Translations under genes and position numbers: made by a program
Notes under the pieces: model-generated
What the model saw: the letters and a program-made list of their open reading frames with translations, nothing else
Databases searched by the model: none
What the model was told of the DNA's origin: nothing
Assembly: GCA_004138175.2 (NCBI GenBank)
Contig: RYFE02000014.1
Span: 62,001 to 126,000 of the forward strand
Source: Chloroflexales bacterium ZM16-3
GTDB taxonomy: Bacteria > Chloroflexota > Chloroflexia > Chloroflexales > Chloroflexaceae
Length of the DNA stretch: 64,000 nt
Direction of reading: 5' to 3'
In this document: piece after piece, positions 34,993-43,149 of the stretch
Position numbering within the stretch: the stretch's first letter is position 1
How the letters are laid out: each line of letters begins with the position of its first letter

Positions 34993-35090
34993 CATTCGCT
35001 CGATGCCTCGAAACATTAGTCACAAGATCAGTTATTGCCTTGACAAATGAATTCGCCGTAGCTATAGTAAACACAACTATCCGTTATTTG

Positions 35091-35204
35091 GCAATACCGC
35101 AGAAGTAACGCTGTGAGGCGTCCTGTCATTCTGAGCGAAGCGAAGAATCCCGGCCGGGACCCTTCGCTTCGCTCAGGGTGACAGCGTTACTTATGCTCTA
35201 TTGC
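35091..35204. repeat. 114-bp palindromic element related to 29346-29488
   Basis: Left end GCAATACCGCAGAAGTAACG, right end CGTTACTTATGCTCTATTGC, largely complementary; the core is the GAGCGAAGCGAAG hairpin (35131-35175), also used by the element at 12040-12110. The gap 34993-35438 after atpG thus holds two unlike repeat elements and no gene. Confidence 0.75.
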
Positions 35205-35275
35205 GTTATTTGCCTCCAAATTTGCAGCACTGCAAGGCTTCAGACGGGCCGATTTTACGTGACCGTCTCGTCTGA

Positions 35276-35425
35276 CCCTCACCCCCAGCCCCCTCTCCCT
35301 GAGCGGGAGAGGGGGTATTCCTCACTAGGAAGGGATATATACCCCTCTCCCCTTGAGGGAGAGGGGCTGGGGGTGAGGGGTGCCCGGCGGCAAACGGTCA
35401 AGCTGCTACGAACCTTGTCTAACTG
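35276..35425. repeat. Dispersed palindromic element with conserved tail, double copy
   Basis: Two inverted hairpins (CCTCTCCCTGAGCGGGAGAGG and CCTCTCCCCTTGAGGGAGAGG, each about 21 bp, the second quoted in part) followed by the tail GCGGCAAACGGTCAAGC...ACCTTGTCT shared with 31395-31486 and 57805-57880. It ends about 14 bp before the histidine-kinase start. Confidence 0.8.
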
Positions 35426-35438
35426 AATTAGCAACGCT

Positions 35439-37994
35439 ATGCACCTCCTCACCGCAGAGGAAGAGATGGGACGTCTCCAGGCACTCTATCGGTGCGCGAT
35501 CATCGATACGGTTTCGGAAGCGCCCTTCAATGATCTCGCCTCTCTGGCAGCCTCCAGCTGCCAGGCTCCCATTGCCTTGATCGGCTTTATCGACGATCAC
35601 CGTGAGTGGTTTAAGGCGCAGGTTGGCTTTGACCTTTCTGAGCTGCCGATCAACCAGAGCCTCGATGTATCGCTGCTCACGCTACCGGAGCCTCTGATCC
35701 TCTCAGACGCTCTTAGCGACCCGCGCTTCTCAACCCATCCCCTCGTGCTGAGCGAATCCCCTATTCGCTTCTATGCCAGCGCCCCGATCCGCTCGTCCGA
35801 TGGGTTTGTCATCGGTGCCATTGCCGTAGCCGACTACACCCCGCGCGAACTGTCCCCTCAACAGCAGCAGACTCTCAGCACCCTGGCCAATCAGGTCGGC
35901 GCGCTGCTTGAGCTGCGCGCCCTCCACCAGATCGCAGGCGAGCGACGTCAGCAGGCGCTGCTGATCGATCTGGGCCGCCGCGCCCTTGGCGGCGAGCCGA
36001 TCAATAGCTTGGTATCCTGGATGGTGGATCAAGTCGCACATGTGCTAGAGGTTGACCGCTGCTACGTCCTTGAGCTGCTCCCAAATAACAAGGCATTGCC
36101 ACGCGCCAGCTTTGGCTGGGGCACGGCCTATTCGCCCAACAACGCAATGCCGTTAAGCGACTACCTGCTCGCCGCAGCCACGTTGCAGTCCGGTCAGCCG
36201 ATTGTGATCAATAGCCTGTCTCATGAGACTTGCTTTGGCGGGCCGGAGATCCTACAGCTCAATGGGGTCGAGAGCGGTGTAAGCCTGATCATTCGGGGGG
36301 ATCCGCGCCCCTATGGTATGCTCGGCATCTATAGCGTGCAGCAGCGAAACTTCACCCGCGCTGATGTCGCGTTCCTCCAGGCTCTGGCCGACGTACTCGC
36401 CGAGGCGATCTCACAGCAACAGCGCAGACAGAGCCTTGATGAGGTCGTCAACCTCTCCCGCATCCTGCGGCAAGCTGCCACGCGCAGCGAGATGATGCGG
36501 GTGATCCTCTCCCGTATCCATGCGGTGTGCCACAGCGTGGGCTCTGCGATCATCCTCTCTGACGCCGATGGCCGCGCGTCTGTCGCCCAAGGACGCGGAA
36601 TCTGGGAAGGCGCAACCGGCAAGCCCATCCCCCCTGGCGACAGCCCAAGCTGGCATGTGCTGTTGAGCGGTCAGCCCTTCCTCGGCAACACGCCTGACTT
36701 TCAACTTGATGACACAGCGCCGCAGGATCGTGCCCTCGCCTGCGTTGCCCTGAAATACAATGACCAGCCTATCGGCGTGCTCTGGGTCGCCTATGCGAGC
36801 GTGATCTCCTACTATGACCAGAACTTGCTGGTTGCGCTCGCCGATACGGTCGCCAGCGCGATCAACCGATCTAATCTGCACGATCAGACCATCAGGCTCT
36901 ATCAGGAGCGCCAACAGCTCACGAAGGAAGTGCGGCGCATCGAACGTCACCTGGCGAGCACTGTCGAGTCAGCCATCGATCTGGTTGTCTCGACCGACAC
37001 TGAAGGCCGGATTATGACGTGGAACCGTGCCGCCGAGCGGATCTCTGGCTTCACCAGAGAGCAGATGGTCGGCCAGCACCTGTATAACCTCTGCGCCCCA
37101 GCTCACCGGGCGATGATGGAAGAGATGATCAAGATCCTCATGGAGGGCGCATCCTTCGGCCAGATTGAGCTGCCACTGATCGGCACCACCCACCAGGATG
37201 TGCCGATCTCCTGGCGTCTTTCAGCCATCCAGAGCGACACGGGCGGAACCGTTGGCATTGTCGCCGTCGGGCGCGATCTGGCCGAGCAGCGCCACCTGGA
37301 GTCGCAGCTCTTCCAGGCCGCGAAGATGGCCTCAATGGGAGTCATGGCAAGCGGGATCGGCCACGAGCTGCGCAACCCGCTCGGTGTCATCTCGGCCAAT
37401 GCCCAGCTCGCCCTAGAGCGCCTCTCCGACCCCGAGATTATCCGCACGTGCCTTCAGCAGATCCATGTGGCCACCAAACGCTCCTCGCTGATTATTGATA
37501 ACCTGCTGACCTTTGCCCGTCCGCGCAACGAGGGCAGCCAGATTGTAGACATTAACGAGGTGCTTGCATCTACCTTTATGCTCCTCGACTACCAGATCCA
37601 GCAGCACCGTACCAAGCTGAACGCAACACTGTCCCATTCCATCCCCAAGGTGGCGGGGAATGCCGCCCTGCTTCAGCAGGTGTTCACCAATGTCATCCTC
37701 AATGCGTTGCAGGCGATGGAGGGCGGCGGGATGCTCAACGTGACCACGCAGGCGAGCGATGAGTTGGGCGTTGAGATTGTATTCAGCGACACCGGCTGCG
37801 GCATCTCGCCTGAGGTACTGCCCCAGATCTTCGACCCCTTCTTCACCACCCGACCGCTCGGCCAGGGGACTGGCCTGGGCCTTGCTATAAGCTACAGCAT
37901 TATCCAGCAACATGGCGGCACCATCGAAACATCTAGCCCTTCTGGCGAGGGCTGTACATTCTATATATGTCTGCCCGCCGCACCGGTATCGTAA
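35439..37994 (+). CDS. Multi-GAF, PAS histidine kinase
   Basis: 851 residues, no membrane helix, so a cytosolic sensor. Domains in order: GAF at about 15-165, GAF at about 175-330, a third GAF-like domain at about 345-490, a coiled-coil linker, PAS at about 515-635 (DLVVSTDTEGRIMTWNRAAE), then HisKA with phospho-acceptor His642 (GIGHELRNPLG) and an HATPase with N box NVILNALQAME, G1 DTGCGI and G2 GQGTGLGL. Residue 10 is also an ATG (35466) with AGAGG before it and may be the true start. The response regulator gene begins 21 bp later. No photosensor Cys for bilin is evident; the signal is unknown. Confidence 0.9.
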   Translation: MHLLTAEEEMGRLQALYRCAIIDTVSEAPFNDLASLAASSCQAPIALIGFIDDHREWFKAQVGFDLSELPINQSLDVSLLTLPEPLILSDALSDPRFSTHPLVLSESPIRFYASAPIRSSDGFVIGAIAVADYTPRELSPQQQQTLSTLANQVGALLELRALHQIAGERRQQALLIDLGRRALGGEPINSLVSWMVDQVAHVLEVDRCYVLELLPNNKALPRASFGWGTAYSPNNAMPLSDYLLAAATLQSGQPIVINSLSHETCFGGPEILQLNGVESGVSLIIRGDPRPYGMLGIYSVQQRNFTRADVAFLQALADVLAEAISQQQRRQSLDEVVNLSRILRQAATRSEMMRVILSRIHAVCHSVGSAIILSDADGRASVAQGRGIWEGATGKPIPPGDSPSWHVLLSGQPFLGNTPDFQLDDTAPQDRALACVALKYNDQPIGVLWVAYASVISYYDQNLLVALADTVASAINRSNLHDQTIRLYQERQQLTKEVRRIERHLASTVESAIDLVVSTDTEGRIMTWNRAAERISGFTREQMVGQHLYNLCAPAHRAMMEEMIKILMEGASFGQIELPLIGTTHQDVPISWRLSAIQSDTGGTVGIVAVGRDLAEQRHLESQLFQAAKMASMGVMASGIGHELRNPLGVISANAQLALERLSDPEIIRTCLQQIHVATKRSSLIIDNLLTFARPRNEGSQIVDINEVLASTFMLLDYQIQQHRTKLNATLSHSIPKVAGNAALLQQVFTNVILNALQAMEGGGMLNVTTQASDELGVEIVFSDTGCGISPEVLPQIFDPFFTTRPLGQGTGLGLAISYSIIQQHGGTIETSSPSGEGCTFYICLPAAPVS

Positions 37995-38015
37995 CGATAC
38001 AGGTATGGAGTACGC

Positions 38016-38789
38016 ATGGCGCTCGCGAAAATTCTTATTGCCGATGATGAGCAGGACCTGGTCTGGGCTGTTCGCCACACGCTCCTCGCTGAGGGCTATG
38101 AAGTACTTTCGGCGAATGATGGGCTTGAGGCGATCACAATCGCGCAAAACTCCCAGCCTGATCTGCTCATCTTAGATATTATGATGCCGCATGTCGATGG
38201 CATTCAGGTCTGCCATATTCTGCGGCGCGATCAGCATCTGGCCTCGATCCCGATCCTGTTTCTCTCAAAGTATTCATCCATCACTGATCGGATTGCTGGC
38301 CTTGATGATGGTGCAGATGACTACCTGGGCAAGCCCTTCGATTTTGGCGAGCTGAAGGCGCGCATCCGCGCGCTGCTGCGTCGCGCTGGGCACCCCTCTG
38401 CCATGCACGAAACCCCATCATCTATCTTAAGCTACACCGATCTGCACCTTGATCTGCGCACCCATCATGTGACGATCAATGATACAACGGTGCTCCTCAC
38501 GCCAGCCGAGTTTGATCTGCTCCGCCACTTTCTCAGCCATCAGGGCGAGCTCTTCTCTAGCCAGCAACTGCTCCAGCAAGTCTGGCGCTATGAGCCCGAT
38601 TCGTGTGAGCACGGCCTGGTGCGCTGGCATATCATGAACCTGCGCGCAAAGATCGAGCCGGACACGAGCGCACCTATCTATGTGCGTACGATCCCTCGCC
38701 ACGGGTATATTATGGGCGACCCAGAGAATACGCTGCCGCGTCTCGCGCCGCAGCTACATGCTATTGGTAAGACCCTTACGCAAACCTAA
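38016..38789 (+). CDS. OmpR/PhoB-type response regulator
   Basis: 257 residues. Receiver: acidic Asp10/Asp11, phosphorylation Asp54 (LLILDIMMPHVDG), Ser84 and Lys106 (YLGKPFD). C-terminal winged helix: TPAEFDLLRHFLSHQGELFSSQQLLQQVW and IYVRTIPRHGYIM, with a VRWHIMNLRAKIE recognition-helix region. It is the partner of the kinase and lies 92 bp before the first gvpA, on the same strand, so it may control the gas-vesicle genes. Confidence 0.92.
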   Translation: MALAKILIADDEQDLVWAVRHTLLAEGYEVLSANDGLEAITIAQNSQPDLLILDIMMPHVDGIQVCHILRRDQHLASIPILFLSKYSSITDRIAGLDDGADDYLGKPFDFGELKARIRALLRRAGHPSAMHETPSSILSYTDLHLDLRTHHVTINDTTVLLTPAEFDLLRHFLSHQGELFSSQQLLQQVWRYEPDSCEHGLVRWHIMNLRAKIEPDTSAPIYVRTIPRHGYIMGDPENTLPRLAPQLHAIGKTLTQT

Positions 38790-38811
38790 CAGATACCTGC
38801 CATAGAGCTAA

Positions 38812-38840
38812 CTGACAGGTCAGGATCAAAGTACTACAAT
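38812..38840 (+). promoter_or_regulatory. Sigma-70-type promoter for gvpA
   Basis: CTGACA (38812-38817) and TACAAT (38835-38840) are separated by 17 bp. The region also contains the inverted arms GACAGG (38814-38819) and CCTGTC (38845-38850), spanning the promoter and possibly an operator. It is followed by an AAAGGAGGTGA ribosome binding site at 38868-38878, near-perfect to the 16S tail and seven or more bases before ATG 38882. Confidence 0.7.
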
Positions 38841-38881
38841 GAGCCTGTCCGCAATCCCAAACCGAAAGGAGGTGAAACAAT

Positions 38882-39091
38882 ATGGCAATCGAGAAGGTAA
38901 ATGCTTCCAGCAGTCTGGCCGAAGTGGTCGACCGCATCCTGGATAAGGGTATCGTCATTGACGCGTGGGTTCGCGTGTCGCTCGTCGGTATCGAGCTGCT
39001 CGCAATCGAGGCCCGCGTGGTTGTTGCCGGCGTTGATACGTACCTCAAGTACGCCGAGGCCGTTGGTCTGACCGCCGCCGCCACCGCCTAG
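38882..39091 (+). CDS. gvpA: Gas vesicle structural protein GvpA, copy 1
   Basis: 69 residues, the small hydrophobic protein that forms the ribbed gas-vesicle wall. It has the family core [20 protein letters not shown], followed by [21 protein letters not shown] and [10 protein letters not shown] (shown in part). N-terminal [11 protein letters not shown] is typical of bacterial GvpA. The ribosome binding site is exceptionally strong, as expected for a protein made in large amounts. Confidence 0.97.
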   Translation: MAIEKVNASSSLAEVVDRILDKGIVIDAWVRVSLVGIELLAIEARVVVAGVDTYLKYAEAVGLTAAATA

Positions 39092-39159
39092 CCCTGTCCC
39101 CTGCTCACGATTCTCATCCTTGTACTACAGCACACAACAGCTTGAAGGAGCAACCTACC

Positions 39160-39369
39160 ATGGCTATCGAGAAGGTAAACGCATCCAGCAGCCTGGCCGA
39201 AGTGGTCGATCGCATCCTGGATAAGGGTATTGTCATTGACGCGTGGGTTCGTGTGTCGCTTGTCGGCATTGAGCTGCTCGCAATTGAGGCCCGCGTGGTT
39301 GTTGCCGGCGTCGATACGTACCTCAAGTACGCTGAGGCTGTCGGTCTGACCGCCGCCGCCACTGCCTAA
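39160..39369 (+). CDS. gvpA: Gas vesicle structural protein GvpA, copy 2 (identical protein)
   Basis: 69 residues identical to copy 1, while the DNA differs at several synonymous positions. Start is ATG 39160 after GAAGGAGCAACC; the upstream in-frame ATG at 39142 is not preferred. The identical protein with drifted codons suggests purifying selection or an old duplication, raising GvpA dosage. Confidence 0.97.
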   Translation: MAIEKVNASSSLAEVVDRILDKGIVIDAWVRVSLVGIELLAIEARVVVAGVDTYLKYAEAVGLTAAATA

Positions 39370-39380
39370 CCTGTTCCTCT

Positions 39381-39468
39381 CAACTGGTGGGAACTCCCCA
39401 GTTGATCCGGCCGCTGGCATGGGGGGTTGGGCGAGCTTGATAGAAGGCCCCAGCCCCCGCACCAGCGG
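39381..39468 (+). terminator. Two hairpins between gvpA2 and gvpC, probable attenuator
   Basis: First hairpin: arms CAACTGG (39381-39387) and CCAGTTG (39398-39404). Second: arms CCGCTGG (39411-39417) and CCAGCGG (39462-39468) with inner GGGGGGTTGGG/CCCCAGCCCCC pairing. They lie between the wall-protein genes and the accessory genes, where cyanobacterial gvp operons also stop most transcripts, keeping GvpA far in excess. Confidence 0.65.
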
Positions 39469-39515
39469 CTTTGACACGTCCCACCAGTATGCAGAGGCGC
39501 ACACAGGGGGTTTTC

Positions 39516-40124
39516 ATGTCACTATCTGAGGATACGCTCCGTATTACCAAGGAGATGCGCGACGCATACGACAGCCGCGTGGCGGCGGTCGGTGCGATGC
39601 GCGAGGCAGCCACCCAACAGCTCGCGGAGCTACATGTTGAGCACCGTGAGATGGCAGCCGCGCAGCGCGCGGAGCTACAGCAGTTTGCTGAGACCTTACG
39701 GCAAACTGTGGCTACCCTGATTCACGATCTGGATGTCGAGCGGGCGACACTCAACGCCGAACAGCAGCGCCGTCTAGACGCATTCACGCATGCTATGCGA
39801 CAAGATATGGCCACATTCCTCGACGAGCGGGCCACCGAGCGCCGCGCCGCTAACGCAAGTCAGCGCCAGAGCCTCGATAGCTTTATGAGTGCGCTTAGGA
39901 AGCGAACCAGTAGCTTCCTGGCTGATGTTCACGCAGCTCGGATGGCGGTTCACGCCGATCAGAGCAGCGCTCAGCAGGCGTGGCAGCAGTTCACTACCGA
40001 GATGCAATCCCGTCGCGTCGGCCATCCGCGGCCGGCGGCACTCACTGAGCAGCGTGGCAACCAAACCACCAAGCTGCGAACACCTCGCGGGGGCAAGCGT
40101 CAGCCAAAGCCGTCTGAGGAGTAA
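39516..40124 (+). CDS. gvpC: GvpC-like outer gas vesicle protein with 33-residue repeats
   Basis: 202 residues from ATG 39516 with ACAGGGGG upstream. Hydrophilic and helical. Three consecutive repeats are exactly 33 residues long: 39-71, 72-104 and 105-137, each ending in a pattern such as MRQDMATFL, LRQTVATLI or LRKRTSSFL and containing an A(x)QxxxLxxF centre; a fourth, decayed repeat spans about 138-168 and a weak one precedes residue 39. This is the periodicity of cyanobacterial GvpC, which winds around and stiffens the GvpA ribs. The C-terminus is basic and disordered. Confidence 0.88.
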   Translation: MSLSEDTLRITKEMRDAYDSRVAAVGAMREAATQQLAELHVEHREMAAAQRAELQQFAETLRQTVATLIHDLDVERATLNAEQQRRLDAFTHAMRQDMATFLDERATERRAANASQRQSLDSFMSALRKRTSSFLADVHAARMAVHADQSSAQQAWQQFTTEMQSRRVGHPRPAALTEQRGNQTTKLRTPRGGKRQPKPSEE

Positions 40125-40436
40125 GGATGATCGGTCTGTTCGCCACAGCGCCGCACCCCTTAACTATGGCCTGGTGGGTGATCGCACGGCAAGCCGCTAA
40201 TTGATTGATTGGCGGCTTGCCGTACGACCCTGCAGCAGCCTGGCTGTGGGCAACTCGAACTGGTAGGCGAGTTGTGCTGCGGTGATGAGGTGAGCAGGCC
40301 GGCGGGCGGTGGCTTCGGCCACTGTGGCAGTGAGGGGTTCTCAGGACAGCACTGGGGCCTCTCACGCCACACCTTTTTTTGATGAGTGCTTCTGCTAGAT
40401 GACCTGTAAGGGAGACTAGCGCGAGGAACAGGGATT
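40125..40436. other. 312-bp gap with a hairpin and a possible coding remnant
   Basis: The palindrome ACGGCAAGCCGC...GCGGCTTGCCGT (about 40187-40226) may terminate gvpC transcription. On the minus strand, from about 40341 down to 40201, a run of roughly 46 codons without start has coding-like composition (HLITAAQLAYQFELPTARLL) and is cut off by a TGA upstream; it could be a decayed gene end of unknown origin. I see no promoter with confidence. Confidence 0.45.
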
Positions 40437-41144
40437 ATGTACTTTGGAAGTCGCCGCATCCGCTCCGCCGGTCGCGCCAGCGGGAGTGTTGAGGTAACAC
40501 TCCCGCCGCAATTGCACGGCCTGCAGGAGATCAAGTGTCGCCTCATGCTCCGCGACGGCACCCACCCCGAGATTGTGCTCCAGCCCGATCTCTCTACCGC
40601 TCACACGTTGCTGCTCCAGCTCTGGCAGAAGCTGCGGATGGGCATGGCGGGCATTGGCGAGATCGGCGACTTTGATCCGAGCAACTTTGCCCTTGCGCTC
40701 TTTCCCCCACGCCACTGGCAGCAGCGGCCACCGCTCGCCTATGCCGATGCCCTTACGGTGCTGCGTAAAGTCACCGATGATGAGTCTCACGAGGCGCTGG
40801 CCCGCCTAACAGGCTATATGGCTATCGCTGCCGGCCAGCGCCTCGGCCTGAGCGAGACGCTGGCGCTTGCCTTCGGTGACACCCTCGCCTATTTGCTGAC
40901 TGGTATCTCTGTTCTGGCGGGCACCGAGTTTGAGCGCGGGCTCGCAATGCGTCTCTTCTGGGAGCAGCAGACGCCTGCCCCGCATGCCAGCTCGCTCCTC
41001 GATGATCAGGTCTGGCAGCAGGCTGGCCCTGGGCTGAGCCGTGTTTGGGAGCAGTTCGATGTCTGGCAGAATATGCCAGAGCGTCACACCATAGCTCGCC
41101 AGAATTGGTATCGTGCGCTGACGGTCGAGATGGGTAGCGTGTAG
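40437..41144 (+). CDS. Unrecognised 235-residue protein in the gas-vesicle cluster
   Basis: I do not recognise a family. The first 60 residues look like a small beta-rich domain (SRRIRSAGRASGSVEVTLPP, then IKCRLMLRDGTHPEIVLQPD), somewhat like AbrB-type or double-psi barrels. The rest is helical and Leu/Trp-rich, with LFPPRHWQQRPPLAY in the middle and VWEQFDVWQNMPERHT near the end. There is no membrane helix. It lies between gvpC and gvpN on the same strand, so a role in gas-vesicle formation or control is likely by context only. A GAGGAACAGGG site precedes the ATG. Confidence 0.6.
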   Translation: MYFGSRRIRSAGRASGSVEVTLPPQLHGLQEIKCRLMLRDGTHPEIVLQPDLSTAHTLLLQLWQKLRMGMAGIGEIGDFDPSNFALALFPPRHWQQRPPLAYADALTVLRKVTDDESHEALARLTGYMAIAAGQRLGLSETLALAFGDTLAYLLTGISVLAGTEFERGLAMRLFWEQQTPAPHASSLLDDQVWQQAGPGLSRVWEQFDVWQNMPERHTIARQNWYRALTVEMGSV

Positions 41145-41261
41145 CGCACAACTTCGTCCGACGACATCTGATGGGTTGGGCATAGGGTTTCGCGCAGGGT
41201 ACGCCCTTCCCGAGCCCGCCCAATTCGGCAATGCTGAAGACTGACAAGGAGAATATGATCG

Positions 41262-42221
41262 ATGACTGTCGTAACTAAGCCAAAAGCCCAGCCGCGAGCA
41301 TTTATCTCGCTGCGATCAAGCGTCGATTTTGTTGTCACGAGCACCACCAGCGAGATTATTGATCGTGCGCTGGGATACCTCCGCGCGGGATTCCCGGTGC
41401 ATTTCCGTGGCCCTGCTGGTACTGGCAAGACCACCCTGGCCCTGCATATTGCGGCGCAGCTGGATCGCCCGGTTATGCTAATGGTCGGCGATGAGCAGCT
41501 CACCTCCTCTGATCTCGTCGGCGAGCAGAATGGCTATCGCTACCGGCGGGTCGTCGACCGCTATATTCACTCGGTGGTGAAGTATGAGGAAGATGCCGTC
41601 CAGAACTGGGTCGATAATCGCCTGACGACCGCTTGCCGCGAGGGCTTTACCCTGGTGTACGATGAGTTCACCCGCTCGCGGCCTGAGGCGAATAATGTGC
41701 TGCTCGCGGCTCTTGAGGAGCGGGTGCTGGTGCTGCCAACTTCCAATGGGGCGAATGCCTATGTGAAGGTGCATCCCGATTTTCGGGCGATCTTTACCAG
41801 CAACCCGCAGGAGTACGCTGGCGTTCACGATGCGCCGGACGCCCTGAGCGACCGCCTGGTGACGATGGATCTGGATTACTACGACCGACCTACCGAAATC
41901 TCAATCACTGCCTCCAATTCCGGACTCGATCTTGCTGAGGTAGAGCGTGTGGTCGATATTGTGCGCGAGTTCCGCGACTCCGGCGAGTATGACCAGGCAC
42001 CGACCCTGCGTGCATGTATCATGATTGCGCGGGTCTCTGCCCTCCAGGGGATTCGCCCTTCGTTAGGCGATAAGCGCTTTGTGCAGATCTGCCTTGATGT
42101 GCTCGAATCGAAGACCGCCTACACCAGCAAGAACCGAGACCGACGCACGGCGCAGCGGAAGATGCTCGTCCAGATGATCGACCACCATATGGCGCATCCG
42201 TTGGATGCGGAGAGGGTCTAG
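41262..42221 (+). CDS. gvpN: GvpN, MoxR-like AAA+ ATPase of gas vesicles
   Basis: 319 residues. Walker A GPAGTGKT at 50-57, Walker B-type TLVYDEFTRSRPEANNVLLAALEE (part), sensor 1 AIFTSNPQEYAGVH and the SDRLV arginine region are clear; the N-terminal FVVTSTTSEIIDRALGYL and TASNSGL segments fit GvpN. GvpN is an ATPase needed for vesicle growth in width or maturation. The next gene begins 2 bp after its stop. Confidence 0.93.
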   Translation: MTVVTKPKAQPRAFISLRSSVDFVVTSTTSEIIDRALGYLRAGFPVHFRGPAGTGKTTLALHIAAQLDRPVMLMVGDEQLTSSDLVGEQNGYRYRRVVDRYIHSVVKYEEDAVQNWVDNRLTTACREGFTLVYDEFTRSRPEANNVLLAALEERVLVLPTSNGANAYVKVHPDFRAIFTSNPQEYAGVHDAPDALSDRLVTMDLDYYDRPTEISITASNSGLDLAEVERVVDIVREFRDSGEYDQAPTLRACIMIARVSALQGIRPSLGDKRFVQICLDVLESKTAYTSKNRDRRTAQRKMLVQMIDHHMAHPLDAERV

Positions 42222-42223
42222 CC

Positions 42224-42547
42224 ATGAAGCCAGTACGACCACGCGGAATGCGCGATCTGATGACAATCCAGGGGATCTCCGGCCGCTCGGTGCCCGATAC
42301 CCGTGAGCAGATTGTGGCCGAGCAGGCCCGCCTGGAGCACGAGCGGACGCGTCTGCGCCGCGAGCTGGCGATGTGGGAGGATAATGGGCGCAAGACGGCC
42401 ACCCGTCTACAGGCGGTCGAGGATCGTATGACCCTCCTACGCCGCACCATCGAGCCGCTGATCGAGCCTGAGCCTGCACGCCCAGCGGCGCGAAGTACCG
42501 AGCCAGAGCCATCAACGACCTGGCATGAGGTTGTGCTTGAATACTAG
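42224..42547 (+). CDS. Coiled-coil protein of unknown function in the gvp cluster
   Basis: 107 residues, starting 2 bp after gvpN. A strongly charged helix (about 25-80, EQARLEHERTRLRRELAMW and RLQAVEDRMTLLRR) predicts a coiled coil; the tail is Pro/Glu-rich (IEPEPARPAARS). No known Gvp family is obvious. Tight coupling to gvpN suggests a partner or adaptor of GvpN. Its size and helical nature fit an adaptor but do not prove it. Confidence 0.65.
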   Translation: MKPVRPRGMRDLMTIQGISGRSVPDTREQIVAEQARLEHERTRLRRELAMWEDNGRKTATRLQAVEDRMTLLRRTIEPLIEPEPARPAARSTEPEPSTTWHEVVLEY

Positions 42548-42618
42548 AAACGGCGATGCGCGATACGTGAGTCGTCTCACGACCTAATCACGCATCACGC
42601 ATCACGGAGGTGCCAGCT

Positions 42619-43149
42619 ATGACCGATAAGAAGCGACAGCCCGCGAAGGCGAGCGTCAATCTTGATCTCGGCTTCGGCGGCCTGTTCAAGAACATCGGTG
42701 ATCTGATCGATCAAATCTCGGATATGGCCGCTACGGCTGAGTCGTCTGAGGGTGGGGTCAGCCAGAGCGGTGAGTTTGATGTCAAGGGGCTCGGCGAGAA
42801 GGCTCGCGGCGTGTATGGTTTTAGCATCCGCAGCGGCCTTGGCGGGGCTCCTCATGTCGAGCGCTTCGGCAATATTCGCAAGACCGAAGAGGGTCCGGTT
42901 GTCGCCGATGTGCGCGAGCCCCTCGTCGATACCTTTGATGAGGGTACCGAGATCGTGATCGTCGCCGAGCTGCCGGGCGTGAGCGAGGCCCAGGTTCAGG
43001 TTGAGCTGAAGGACGACATCCTCACCATCGCAACCAGCGGCGACCGGCTCTACGCTAAAGAGATCCTGCTCGCGGCAGCTGTTGAGCCGGGCTCGCTGCG
43101 TCAGACCTACACCAACGGCATCCTTGAGATTCGTCTGAAGAAAGCGTGA
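42619..43149 (+). CDS. gvpH: GvpH-like Hsp20-type protein
   Basis: About 176 residues from ATG 42619 with ACGGAGG upstream. The N-terminal 75 residues (LDLGFGGLFKNIGDLIDQI) are GvpH-like. The C-terminal 90 residues form an alpha-crystallin/Hsp20 domain: EPLVDTFDEGTEIVIVAELPG, VQVELKDDILTIATS and the final NGILEIRLKK. GvpH of halophilic archaea acts as a small chaperone of gas-vesicle proteins. The next gene overlaps its stop by 4 bp. Confidence 0.85.
   Translation: MTDKKRQPAKASVNLDLGFGGLFKNIGDLIDQISDMAATAESSEGGVSQSGEFDVKGLGEKARGVYGFSIRSGLGGAPHVERFGNIRKTEEGPVVADVREPLVDTFDEGTEIVIVAELPGVSEAQVQVELKDDILTIATSGDRLYAKEILLAAAVEPGSLRQTYTNGILEIRLKKA

Noticed and set aside
40127-40204. Short 25-codon frame after gvpC with GGAG before ATG
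   Set aside because: Overlaps the gvpC stop region and the hairpin; too short and without any family hint, so not called a gene.
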